From NCBI RefSeq assembly GCF_016859285.1, contig NC_053404.1, forward strand, positions 14,044,605 through 14,108,604: a stretch of 64,000 nucleotides of DNA, read 5' to 3'. Both the position numbers and the translations under genes were made by a program. This document shows positions 1 through 12,310 of this stretch, in pieces (position 1 is the stretch's first letter; each line of letters opens with the position of its first letter). The stretch is from Xiphias gladius (lineage: Eukaryota; Chordata; Actinopteri; Istiophoriformes; Xiphiidae). Under the pieces are notes generated by a model, which did no database searches, was not told the origin of the DNA, and saw only the letters and a list, made by a program, of their open reading frames with translations.

Positions 1-148
1 AATAAACCCTAACACCATCAAAAAAGTAGTGACTGTAAAATCTTCAAATTTCACAACAGGAGTTTCTTGTTGCGACATTCTTTGAGCATAGATTGTCTGT
101 GAGCTGTGACCTCTTTATGCTCATTTGATTTTGGATAGGGTCCCATAG

Positions 149-3100
149 TTACCGTAAGTGTGCCCAGTCTGGACTTTGGGCTGATGAGGCTGGGGGACCA
201 GACGCAAACCACCCTGCTCCTCACCAACATCACTCACCTGGAGGCCTCCTGGACAATTGAGGACAGTCAACAGGACCACCAAGACACAGAGGTACAGTGG
301 ATTAATAATACAACATACCTCATTATACCTGCAATAAGATAACATGGATTTTAATTTGTAGTTTTTTACTAAGTAATCCGTATTGGTGCTTAGATATTAG
401 TGGAGCCATGCAGAGGTGTGCTGCCCCCCTTGGCCTCTTGCAGTGTGGACATGTTCCTCAGGCCACGTTTATGCCAACAATTTGAAACAGAGTTGGAGCT
501 AACGGTGGAGAATGGAACAGGATGGTAAGGATGCACAATAAGATTTATCATAAGGAGATGTAGATTTTTCCTTACTTAACCAATGTACTTAAAGTGAGCT
601 GGATGAAGTAGCGTAGGGGTACCAGCCTTTGACAACAATATTACAGAGCAACAATATTACTTGCAGTCACCTATCAGTGCGAGGAGATGTGCAATCTCCT
701 CAGGTGTGTCTGCTAAACTGTGAGCTGCTCCTCTCGGAACTCTACATTGGAATTCCTGCCAAGGGTGCTGTCACTCTTTTCAACCAGACCCTGCTGCCTT
801 CACAGTTCAGATGGATGGTATGCTGCACTACTTTTATCATTTTATCACCACTTATTGTACCAAGAATGAGAAATTCTTTGTTTTTTTCCCATAGATAAAA
901 TTAACTAAAATTAGCATATCTTTTAACACAACTATGACTTGGTGATGTCAATTTGACATTTTCTCCACCAGGCTCAGCTGCAGGGAAAACAAGCTTCACT
1001 GTGTACAGCCAGTTTTGACCCCTCCTCTGGTAGTCTCGGACCTAATGCCAGCTTGGAAATCACAGTTAATTTGACCTCTCACACAGATGTAAGTACCAGT
1101 CTACAGCACAAGTTGTTAGCACACCTGAATCTCACAAGATATAACACCAAAGAGACAAATGGCAGGTGAGAGTGAAGGGTGAAGTGCTTGACCTGCTGTC
1201 ACAGATTTTTATTCTGTCTTTTGATATTTGATGCTTTATCTTCCTGTTTGTCTTTCTGTCCAGCTGGAGCTGACTGAGGTGGCTGCTCTCTGTGAGGTCC
1301 AGGGGATGAACTTTCCTCTTGTTCTTGGCATCTTGGCTTCCAAAACCAAGAAACTCAGTGTGTCTTACTCGCTGCCAAGTGTCTGGTAGTTACTTTGGCT
1401 TAAAACCTAGTAGCCGACCACCCAACAGCTGCATCAGCTTCATATCATAAGTGTTTAGTAAGTCAGTCGCAAAGACTGATACATTACCACTCAAAAATAT
1501 GATCGCTGTTCTTTATTTTTAGCTCTACCCCAGATGATGAGAGCACCTTACCTTTGGTACTCGACTTTGGAGGTGATGTTGTTTTGAAGAGAGCCATAAT
1601 GAAGCAGTTACTGATAACCAATCAGACTGCTGTCCCTGCCCCGTTCACCATAGAAGCAGAGTATTTCACCTGCCATGCTTCAAAGTCAAATAACCAGTCA
1701 GAGAAAAGGTAAGGCAGCTACCTCACTGACATCATCAGAGTGCATCAGAGTAACTTTACTGTACTATAGATTTGACACAGGCTGCATCTTAATCGCAGAT
1801 TCACATATGTTAAGAATCCGCTTCACTCTGTTCAAGCTAAGAAAGTAGAAGAGAAAGCACATGAGGGTATGCTATCACTTTTTATCATTATTATTATTTT
1901 TATTGCTTTTAGAATGAAGCAATATTGAGCGCCAACACTACTAGTTGTGATTCAGGATTTCTTTGTCCATTTTCAGAGTTTGTGAGCAGCCTGCTGGCTC
2001 ATGGAAAAGGTGCAGCTTTCTTTGTCCTGCCAAACACAGGGACACTGGGACCCTTTGAGACCCAAACTGTGGACGTGACTGCCTACACTGACATGTGGGG
2101 GGAATACAGAGATCATCTCATATGCAAAGTAGGATGTAGCCATAGTAGTTTTTACATATTTAATGTATTCTCTTCATTTCGTTGTGGACTAATGAATAAT
2201 GTTGAAATCTGATTTTCCTCCTGCAGGTGGGGGACATTGAGCCCACGCTCATTCCCATGCAAATGACAGTGAAAGGATGTCCACTCTACTTCCAGATGAC
2301 AGGCCCACGAGCAAATGACCAGAACCAGGGACCAATCATACAGTCTGTACCAATGTCAATTTTTCCAATTAAATCCACCATTATTTGTGTATATTTGAGG
2401 ATAACTTTAAATCATTTCAGAAATATCAAACATCTTGTTTTTTACATCCTCAGATTTGGCACTCATGTATCTGGAGGTGACACAGTGTCTCGTTCTCTTC
2501 GCATCAACAATCCCACCATGTTTGGTAAGGATAATAATTAAAACATCCTGGCTAGGGGGAAAAATTGTTGAACGCTCACATTTCCTGTGGCTTGGATTAA
2601 AAGTAACTGCAATGATGGGAACAGTATTAACAAATTTGTCAAAAAGACTGATTCATTCTATATCTGTTTTGACTTGATTCATTAGAAAAGATTTTGATAT
2701 TTCTTGTTTTTGGAGATCTGTGTTGTATTTTTGACATAATTTTTAAAGAAATACTTATTCTTCATTCACTTTTGGCGAAGAATAAGGAGGAAAAGATCGA
2801 CACCACTGTCATATTTTTCCATTATATATGAAGCTACAGCTGGCAGCCTGTTATCTTAGCTTACCATAAAGACTGGAAGCAGTCTTTTTGGGGTTAATAA
2901 AGTTATCTAATCTAAATCTATTTGCTGCCAGATATTCGCTTGGACTGGGAGACATATAACATAGATCAGAATGACAGTAAATTGGTAGATGTTGTGGTGG
3001 CATATGGAAACGCCTTCCCAGTCAAAGATGCTGATTGCAATGAGGTGGTGAATGGAGCAATCAAGCTTTCTGATGGGAACATTCAAACAGCCTGGGAAAG

Positions 3101-5734
3101 GAACCACACTCCAGACTCTGAGGGAACGAGCCCCTCCCTCCAAAGCAAGGCTGTGAGTGCATTTAAACCCACAGCACAGACACACATAACATATACGTTA
3201 ATGATTTTTATGATGTGGCCTCTGGGAAATTCTTATGGCTACAATGCCAGTAACTAGACCCACATAGTCTGTTTTACTGGCTCAAAATGTCTTTCTCCTA
3301 TTGATTTCAGGCCATGGAAGAGGAGGAATATACAACCGAGGATGACTGTGACAAAAAGGAAACCTGTCTTTATCCCTTTCCTGCAAAGAAAAAACTCTTC
3401 TCTGTCCACATCCGACCTCATGTGGGCAATCTGTCAGATTACCCCTATTGCATCATGCCTCAGCAAATAGTATGTTAATCAGATTATGGCTACATACATT
3501 TATTTAACCACTAAAACACTGTTTTTGAACAACTATCTATCAATAATTATGTATTTTCCTTTTGGGTGTATTTCAAGGTGATTCCAGCAAAGAGCAGCAA
3601 CACAATCCATGTCTCTTTCACTCCTTTGACTCTTTCCGGTTCAGCTTGTGAGTCCAGATGTGTGGGTTTAGCTCTAGGTTTCATGAGTCTAGATTCCAAG
3701 GTAACATGCTCTATACATAAAGTAGTATCTTTCAATATTAAAACCTCAAGAAGGCAAACAGTAGATGTCTGCGCTGCACCCTAAATTCCCTTATTGTGTT
3801 GTGTGTGTTTACAGATGGCTGCCTGTGTCCTGGGTAAAGTTGGAAGAGCTCAGGGTTTGGACTTGGAGCCTGTCAGGATAGATCTACTAGCAGCCGTTAA
3901 GCCTGCAGCGTGAGCAATTACAATCATACTATTTATGTCCCCAAAACTCCTGATGCATCAACTCAATTTATGCTTCCTAAATTAAAAATCAGCTGAGGTT
4001 AGGCAAAAGCAGCTCAGAGGTGCTCTGATTAAGTTGCATATCTTCCTCTTTGCTCCCTGTTGCTGCAGGCTGTTAGTGCAGATGGAGGAGGACGATGGGG
4101 TGCTGGAGTTTCATGCCTCGGCTGGTGATTTACTGAGGGCAGAATCGGGGAGGGAGGTTGGTCCGAGAAATCTACAATACTAATCAAAATTGCTCTCGCA
4201 TATTGAAGTACACATATGAGGCGTTAGTCCCAAGGGTGTACAAGATTTCTGACCAGTCGTGCTCATTGGGTGATTTGTTCCACAGCTGGTATTGCGGGAA
4301 TTTGACATCACACAGACCTTTCAGCTGAAAAACACCTCAGAGATGCCCTTACATTTCAGGCTGGGGACTCAGCCACCATTTATAGTGCTCAAGCCACAGC
4401 CTCGAGCCAGGACTAGCACTTCGAGGAACCCTCCTGGTGACAGTCAGGCTCTGGTGCTGCAACCACAAAACAGCGTGCAGGTATGACGAGGAGAGGGAAA
4501 TTAACACACAGTCATTGCCTGGATAAAATATAGATACAGTAGCAGAGGTGTTCAGTTAACTTTTTATTATTGGCAGGTGAAAGTGGCCTTCCACTGCTCT
4601 CTGCCACTTCTGGACCATGTGGACCAGACAGACGAGGAAGTCCCTCCTGGGGTGATGGTGATCCACAGTGCAAGTAGGCCGCCGAAGCTGAGGTTCCAGC
4701 AGAACCTCCTGATTCACTACAGCAACGACACCCTGCAGGTCAGAGACTGTAGTTAATTTCAACTGCAGAAATTAGTGTATAAATTGAGAAAGATGAAAAT
4801 TAAGTAATACTGCATAATCATTTCATCAAAAAATATTTGACCTCATAAAGCTCATTTCCTCTCTGCTCTGATCAGACCGTGCCTCTCCGTGCCTATCTGG
4901 AGCTTTCTACTCTATGTCTGTCCACTCACAGTATCAACTTTGGGTTCTGCTACGTGGGGCAGATGGAGACAATAGATGTAAACCTCTACAGTCATGGAGC
5001 CCACACGTATTGGAAATCAGTTATAGGTAACCACTGAACCATTTTTGGTATTTTGTTTGCATTCACTTTAAGTTCTTACATTGGCTCTGGGGTTTGTTTA
5101 GGTCTTCAATTTAAGCACAGCCTGGCTATGCTAGCTGGAATTCTGCATTGCTTTTACACATACAGTACTTTGGAAAGCCAGTTATTAGATATTGTTGGTC
5201 TACTGCATTCGTTTTTGTAGCAGTAAGAAGGTATCTAACTCTTCTTCCTTATAATAACCAATTTGGAACTTTTCCAAGGACAGTAAAATATAATGATCTC
5301 ATATTATTTATTTGCATGATTTGTTAACCTATAAGTGACTAACAAATATGCCTATGAGTTTCACTAAATGTGTGTGTGTGTGTGTGTCTGTGTGCAGAGT
5401 CAGATGAAGGGGACCCCCATGTGTTTGGAGTGACACCAGACTTTGGGCTTCTTAGGTCCAAGGAGCTTCAGGTCATCAGCTGCAGCCAATGTCTACAGAT
5501 CAGCTTCACTCCCAGGTAACAAAAAACAGATCACTATTGCGATACAAAGTCTACACAGGGACCATACCATACCATATCCAAAACCTACTTAAGTTTCTAC
5601 CCATTATTATCTGTTGTAGTCAGAACAGAGAGTTCAGAGCCACGGTGGTAATCCAGTCTCCTCTGGTGAAGACCCCCCTCACTCTGCAGCTGCAAGGGGC
5701 AGGATCTTTTGATGAAATGCATAGGTCCAACTAG
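149..5734 (+). CDS. dlec1: DLEC1-like protein, 3' half (5' end outside window)
   Basis: Twenty exons join in frame to about 893 codons ending TAG at 5732-5734: 149-291, 394-524, 667-817, 972-1088, 1264-1385, 1523-1708, 1799-1866, 1977-2128, 2227-2342, 2454-2524, 2932-3152, 3311-3469, 3578-3700, 3815-3909, 4069-4156, 4286-4480, 4577-4738, 4876-5026, 5398-5515, 5620-5734. The protein is beta-rich with repeated ASH/MSP-like phrases such as SLDFGLMRLGDQ, INFGFCYVGQ and a C-terminal LTLQLQGAGSFDE. Proteins of this class (DLEC1, HYDIN, CFAP families) sit on ciliary or flagellar axonemes. I chose DLEC1 from the C-terminal pattern and because DLEC1 lies close to MYD88 in human 3p22, and MYD88 is in this window. 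Human DLEC1 is about 1,750 aa, so roughly half is present. Two donors (1386 and 2343) are weak but are the only ones that keep frame. Another ASH-repeat family remains possible. Confidence 0.72.
5369..5397 (+). repeat. TG-rich microsatellite abutting a DLEC1 3' splice site
   Basis: A run of alternating TG with one interruption ends directly at the CAG acceptor of the penultimate DLEC1-like exon (5398-5515). It stands in place of a normal polypyrimidine tract. The exon is 118 nt long, so skipping it would shift the frame. Confidence 0.85.
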
Positions 5735-5890
5735 ATGTTCCTGTAACATCACAGTCACACAATGTATCTAATCTAATATTTAATCTGCTCTCCTTATATT
5801 TAACTTATCAGTTGTCCTTTTGTAAGAATGTAAATAAATATAAAGAACAACTTGTCAAGTCTCTATTATTTGAATACATATAACAGTAAT
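5735..5890 (+). terminator. DLEC1 3'UTR and likely polyadenylation region
   Basis: AT-rich sequence follows the DLEC1-like stop. An AATAAA lies inside the run near 5832-5840, and a second AATAAA lies near 5890. Either could be the polyadenylation signal. The UTR would be short, about 100-170 nt. Confidence 0.55.
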
Positions 5891-7412
5891 AAAGTTCTTT
5901 TAATGATCAGTAAATTAGGAACTTATTCCTGGTCTTCTATCAAGACAATTAGTAATGTAAAGATAGGACCTAAATATATGTTGAGTCATAATATACAGTA
6001 GATCATATAAACAGTAGATATACAGTATAGATCTTGACTGAATCGCAGTAACTCTGAAAGATTTCTGCAATTAAGTATTATATATATGACTTGATATATC
6101 ACATGAAGTTCAAGACACTTCTACTGTTATAATGTTTTACATAGGGGTATTGCCACCAGAGGTAGTAACAGTGGTAGTTTAGTGGCATGTGAGTACAAGA
6201 TAATCAAAACCACACTGAACTGTAAACAATGCAGTTTCTCTGCAAAAAAGATATTTAAATAACCATAAAATCTCTTTTGTTTAGTGATGTTTCAAATCAC
6301 TCTTTATCAAAGGAGTCTTTATTTTTCTAAGAAATAAGCAGCAGTTCAGCAGCAGCTGTTAACAAAAACCCTCTGCCTCTGTGTTTATGCTTATTTAGCA
6401 GTTATCACTTGACAGGCAGTCGAGAGGATGACCCAGAGCAACAGCTTTGCCCACAGTACGCTAAGTAGGAAATCCATCATTTATTGTAACTTTGATCTGT
6501 AAAAAAAATCAATTCCCAAGTATTTTTGGGTTTTCCTGTGGAGCTCACCTGACTGCCACAGGCCTTATTGATTTCCAACAAGTCAATATCAGCCACAGTT
6601 CAACCTGAGGTGGGAATGGATTTTTCTAGAATTCCCCTTTTAGCGAAGATGAAAAAAGACTGCCAGAAGGATATGCACAAGTATGCGAACATGCGCTTCC
6701 ACACACTCACACACACACACTCATCTTACCAGCTTGTTCCAGCACTGGTGGGATGGCAAAGGCTGGTTCAATACCCATAACATGAGGGGGGAATTCCCAA
6801 CGCTGCACTGGCCCTCAGGACGGAGGACTGACAAAACAGAAGCCTAAACTGCAGGCCTGCAACAAATCAGTACCCCTCACCTGGTTAGAGTTCATCATGA
6901 CAAAATTTATATGTGGGATTTGTTCAGTTGTCACTTCCAGCATTATCATTCAAGAAATACCTGCTGGAGTTACTTAAATTCTCATAGGTCATGACTGGAA
7001 TGAATACAAACACCATTATTTAAAGTGTAAAGGAGCTAGATTACTTTTAAAGAATTTTACCCATTAAAATTTCCAAAGGTACTGTTTTTTTCCTTAAAAA
7101 TACATAAATTAATGCAACAATGTGGTTCAAAATCAAATTAGAATTTCTATATTAAGAATTCTGATGGATGCCTATGTTTTTAATATGAAGTTTAATATGA
7201 AGTTTAATTTTCAGTCAGAAAAACAGACAAATGTCATGCAAAAATAATGGTGGAGTTGGAGAAAAAACTCATTGCTCTTGATATCCATTTACACTGTGAA
7301 AAAGCAGTTTGATTGCTTTTCATAAAACTGACAGCAAAGCCATTGTGCTTTTCTCTGAAGATCCCAAATCTCTGTAAAACATTCTCAGAGATGATGCTGC
7401 AGAAACCACAAG

Positions 7413-7483
<71 letters not shown>

Positions 7484-8480
7484 CACTCACGTACACACAG
7501 ACTGTTATTCTTCGTAACAGCTGCCTGCGTTTTTTGTCTACAGCACAGTTCAGCAGTACAGACAGATCTAGAAGCACTGTAAACCCAAAGAGAGATGCAA
7601 ATGTCAAATTGGTATTCATTGCACTCAAGAAGTCTTACACATAGCAAGGGCATGTCTGATCTCAATAAAACAGTGCTGTGTGGAACTAATCTGAAGAGAG
7701 CAATGCTGGGACCAAGGTCAGTGGAGCATTTGTTATTCTGATAGTCTGGTCTAATATGCCAAAAAAAACAGGACTGCCCCGCGTTGTATTTTTAGTTAAT
7801 AAATGATTTGTATGACACTATACACACACACTATAAGGACATTGTAAGTGTTAATTAATGTAGAGCATTGGTCAAAAATTATAACATCTCATATAAAGAT
7901 GTATATATATTATTACACCTGTGTTATATTATCAATCATTCTCTGTTTATACACCACCATCAGTTATTGATGCCCAGGGACACCGGAGGAATTACAGTTG
8001 ATGACGAATTCATTAAAAAAAACAGTCATATCTGCTTACAGCTACATTATAGGGTTTCATAAATTATTTATAAAATGATTAGTATTTATACTGCTTCTAA
8101 ATACTAAATAGGGGGACTTAAACATATCACCATTTTTTTTTTACTATCACTTTTGTTTGAACATATGTTGTATGTATGTCCTGTAAAAAGCAGACATACT
8201 GACTTTTGATGGCTGACTGTAGATACATAAATAAATAGAGTCACACTTTTTTCTTTTCTGAAGGTTAAAAGATCCCCGATCTTCATCAGGCCATTTCAGA
8301 CGTATTTTCACGCCACATCATCATCAGTGGCAGCAGTTTTTGATTAGTGATTAAATATATGAGGTTTTCCAGTGGTTTCTAAATGTGTTGATATCACATA
8401 GTTTTGGTTCCAATGACTTGAAGTCGGCAGAATAGACTATAATAGAATAGAAGAGGAAAAAAGCCACTCGAATCAGATGT
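5891..8480. other. intergenic region between DLEC1 and MAP3K3
   Basis: AT-rich DNA without convincing exons. The open frames here are short and compositionally biased, and several exist only because of the CA microsatellite. No RNA gene or recognisable transposon protein was seen. Confidence 0.6.
7415..7481. repeat. (CA)n microsatellite
   Basis: An uninterrupted CA dinucleotide run of about 33 units in intergenic DNA. It creates spurious Thr/His and Cys/Val open frames on both strands. Confidence 0.97.
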
Positions 8481-8489
8481 TGTACTTCC

Positions 8490-8760
8490 TCCAGGTGTCC
8501 ACAGGGGGGCGGTACTCCCCGGGGTTTGGCGCCACTGCCTTGGAAACGCACCACCGGCGAGCGTCACCACTTCCTGGAGCTCACGTTGTTGCTGACATCA
8601 GAGGCGCAGCTCCAGGGAGAAAGTCAGACCCTCTCTTTAGTGTGTGTGTCTGTTCGTGTGTGTGTGTGTGTGTGAATACAAGCGAAGCGCAGGGTGAAAA
8701 AACTTTACTCCGAAACACATCAGCCGTTTGCAGTTCATTCTTCCGCGTAAGCACGACCGT
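8490..8760 (+). promoter_or_regulatory. GC-rich candidate promoter of MAP3K3-like gene
   Basis: Local GC and CpG content rises sharply above the AT-rich surroundings. The segment contains TTTGGCGCC at 8525-8533, which matches the E2F-type core. It is followed by about 250 nt of plausible 5'UTR and a strong donor at 9015. A transcription start somewhere in this segment is inferred. Confidence 0.5.
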
Positions 8761-9014
8761 GAGCTCTGGATTATGCACCTGGCAGAGGAGACGAATTTAA
8801 TGCCTGATTACATCTTGTATATGTAATTTCTGCGCTTCAGTACAGAGAGCAGTTTCCGGATAGCAGCCCACTGTTTTGGGAAGATCTGCTCTACATCTGT
8901 TGGGATTTTTCAGCTCTTCCCGTCGTTTATCTGTGATAACTTGCCCTCCATAATAAAGTCATCTTTAGAAATCCTGCAGCCACAACAAGAACATGGAGTC
9001 ATATAGATAACAAG
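8760..9014 (+). other. non-coding 5'UTR exon 1 of MAP3K3-like gene, with a short uORF
   Basis: This stretch ends in a good donor (CAAG|GTAAGA at 9014/9015) and has no long open frame. It includes a six-codon upstream ORF, ATG at 8993 to TAA at 9010, encoding MESYR. The next exon with suitable signals starts at 18432, giving an intron of about 9.4 kb. The left edge is approximate because the transcription start is unknown. Confidence 0.5.
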
Positions 9015-11389
9015 GTAAGAGTTGTTTCTTCATTTGCTTGGTGTCAGTTACTAAAATCACTGCTTTTATACGGATATATTCTGTTTGAAATGCAAAAGCA
9101 TTAAAATACACTTGTAGCTATTATTGGTTTGATCATTTTTAGTTGAAATTTCAGTTTTTAATAAAACAAGCATGTGTAGTATGTTTACTTAGAGCAACCT
9201 TACTGGATTTGCCTCCTTCCGAGTGGAAACAGTTACTTGGACAACCCAGGATAGATTTCAGTGTGTTTCTTCAGTGTTTCTTCAGTCATTTTAAATTTGG
9301 GCAAGTACAGGTCCATAATAAACCTTTACAGACCTAACAGCCCATTTTTTGGTTGTAAGAAGATATGATTTGTTGATAGATCCATATTTTGTTGCTAGAA
9401 TAAAGGTTTGCATAGGTGTTTTAGTGGTTATTTCCAGTGCAAAAGACTCACGTGGTTTTAACAATGGGAAATTGTATAAATTGCATGTCTAGAAGTATGA
9501 GTGATTTCTGGAAAGTCATGGTCATCCTGTGCCTGTCGACTCATTCATCCTCTCAATGCTTTTTTTTCCTCTGCTCTAAGTCTTCCAGTCCTCTGTGGTT
9601 CTCAATGGTTAGTTAAAGCGATGTTCTCCTTGAAGGATCCTCAGCTCTTTCCCTAAAAAGTCCTACTCGTGTTGCATTTTTTTTCCACCCATCTGTCTTC
9701 CTCGTTCCTGCCCATTTCTATCCATGTATTTTCCGAATATTTTAAACCCATGCTGATGCCATTATATGTGTAAACGTGATGAGGATACTGTCAAGGTTAA
9801 TCCAGTGCTCAACACACATCACTGTGATGGTAGACCTCTGACACAGTCCGCCAAATTAGATTTTAATGAGGCCATCGTGTTCATCAAATCAAATCAATAT
9901 GAACTGCACTCACAGGAGTCTGAGCAGCAAACTGACGGATGACTTTATCAGCGCATTGGCGTGCCCTGGGTGCTGTGAAATAGCCTTAAATTGAGAGTCA
10001 AACTGTGAAGTGGAAACCGCCCACAGATATGGTTGGTGTGCCTCAAGCAAAACAATCCATTTGACTGATAACAGGACTGGATCCCACAGTAGAAATGCCA
10101 GCCAGAGACAGAAGCGATGGGTTATTCATTGTGTTTTGATAGGACTGATGACAAAAGGGGTTTGAAACTGGGGTTTATTGGCTGACTTTCTGTTTCGCAT
10201 GTCATCCTGCTACAAAGTCGGTATTGTTTTTCATGTGCTGAAGGAGACTTTAAAGGTGTCTAATTTCATTCTGATAATAGGTTTTGAGAAAGCATTCACC
10301 GCCTGTGTTGTCATTCTTGAAAGGAATGTTTCACAGCATGTCATGTGCCACAGCGTTCGCTCATGCAGGCTATATTCCTGAGCAGCTCACTTCTGAGAGA
10401 GTTCATTTATGAACTGTCCTTAACCTCCCGCTGTCAACTCTCTGGACAATTTCACGCTGGCCCCCTAGCTGACTGTCTTCATCAGGACGAACGCAACCTC
10501 GTGTCCCTCATGCTGTCTGCTCAGTGAGGAGTCATGTTATCATACACTGAATTCACAGAATCCTGAACACCTGCCTGACGCCCACTGACCAGAGAGCTTG
10601 TGGGTCAAAGATTACTGTGACTCATAAGTTGACTGATTATCTTCCCTCAAAGACCTGTTTTACATGTTTCTTGGTTACAGTAGAAAACAAAACAAACTGT
10701 CATTACGTCACATACTTTCTTAAATAGCCTGACATAGTATTATTAGATGCTGAAGATGTTTACATGTAAAATGTCAGACAATGGAAATGTTGTGTTCAAT
10801 AGGAAATGGTTTTGGGGGGTTTTTGGAACTTTTAACTTTTTACATATTTTGTTGTCTTACATTCTAACAGAAAGCCTGCTTTACAAACTGGAGGTATGGC
10901 GTTTGAAAGACACAGGCATTTACTTGTCAGGAAGGATTTAACAGAAAAACCCTATTGATTGCATTTTTGGAAAGGCAGGATGCAGTATTTTTGAAATATC
11001 CTGGGAACCTGGGAAAGTCAGGTTATCTGTGCCTCTGCTTCTTTTTGATTTTTGACGAAGAGCAATACTAAATTGCTAAAGTACCCCTTTAAGTAAGATA
11101 CTTTTTTACATCAGTATGTAGTTATTTACCCATAAAGGCAAAGCACACATATTTTTAAAGATTTGACAGTGTATTGAAAATTAGGTGCAGAAATACCTAT
11201 TCTACATATGTAATTAAAGCCATCACTATAATGCTCCAAACTGAGCTTAGACCATCCTTATTTCCTTCAGTCTTCTATGCGATGCTCGTAGAACTTTAGT
11301 TGAGTCCATGTGGGCCAAATACTGTTCACTGGACATAATAAATAAAGTCCCAGACCTGTGAAAACCAAACTATTAAGTAGAAGGAATTC

Positions 11390-12310
11390 TTTGTAGACCT
11401 CTGCAGCAGCATTGTGTTGAGGCATAAAGCTAGCTAGAGACAGGGACAAAAACATTTACAGGTAGCTGTAACTGTTTGCTAAAGTTTGCAGGAGCACAGT
11501 GGACTACATCACTGGCACACAGTAATGGAAAATGTTTGGAACCACCCCCATGACTGTTCCTAAAGCTGCCTGTCTGACCAAACTCAGGAACTGAGAGAGA
11601 CCTGGAGGCAAGCAAAAACTGAGTAACCATCATAACAGAGCTTCAGAGGACCTCTGCTGTGATGGGAGAACCAGTCAGGGAGACAGCTATCCCTGCAGCA
11701 CTCCATCCAACAATCAGGCCTTCATAATGGATTGGCTAAAAGGAAACCTTGCTTTGTTAAAAGACTTGACAGAGCCTCGCAGACATTGCTAGATGGTACA
11801 GATAAATTTGAGCAATCTGAGGAGGAAATTGATCGTCTAGTCTGATGAGACAACAATGTAACTCTTTGGCCTGATGCCAAGCACTGTATATGGCAAAATC
11901 CATAGACTGGCCACCTGGATGATACCATATCTATGGCAAAGCAAGGTAGTTGCAGTATCATGCTTCTCAGCTGCAGAGACTGGCAGACAGGACAGGAGAG
12001 AGAGAACAGTAAACTGGGAAAAAATAAAGAAAATTCCTCAATAAAAAAAATTGTCTCCAGAGTATGCACAACCTCAGAGTTGGGCATGGATTCACCTCTC
12101 AACTTGGTGAAGTAGAAATAGCTGCACCGGCTTGAAGATGAGACAGAGCCTGAGCTTGTGCAATGAAGAAAGATTGGCACTGCACAAATACAGGTGTGCA
12201 AAGCTGGTTGCGGCACACCCAATATGACGTAAAGCAGTCACTGCTGACAGTGTTTCTTCTGTGTAGCACTGGATTAAGGGTCTGCCTAGATATGTGAAAG
12301 GTTATGCTCT
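11390..12310 (+). mobile_element. decayed Tc1/mariner transposon relic
   Basis: The nucleotide pattern follows the transposase gene of fish Tc1 elements in order: an AGAGCACAGTGG...GTTTGGAACCACC block near 11490-11550, ATGGGAGAACC near 11661, GTCTGATGAGAC...CTCTTTGGCCTGATGCCAAGC near 11840-11885, then TACAGGTGTGCAAAGCTGG near 12189 and a degraded GGGTCTG near 12278. The reading frame is destroyed by many indels and stops. Terminal repeats could not be defined, so both edges are approximate. The long antisense frame over this region is a shadow of the relic. Confidence 0.7.

Noticed and set aside
7313-7582. Open frames rich in Thr/His or Cys/Val
   Set aside because: They are translations of the CA microsatellite. 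The same applies around 18770-19151 and 37418-37824.
11722-12222. 166-codon antisense open frame
   Set aside because: It is the reverse strand of the decayed Tc1 relic, so it is a shadow and not a gene.
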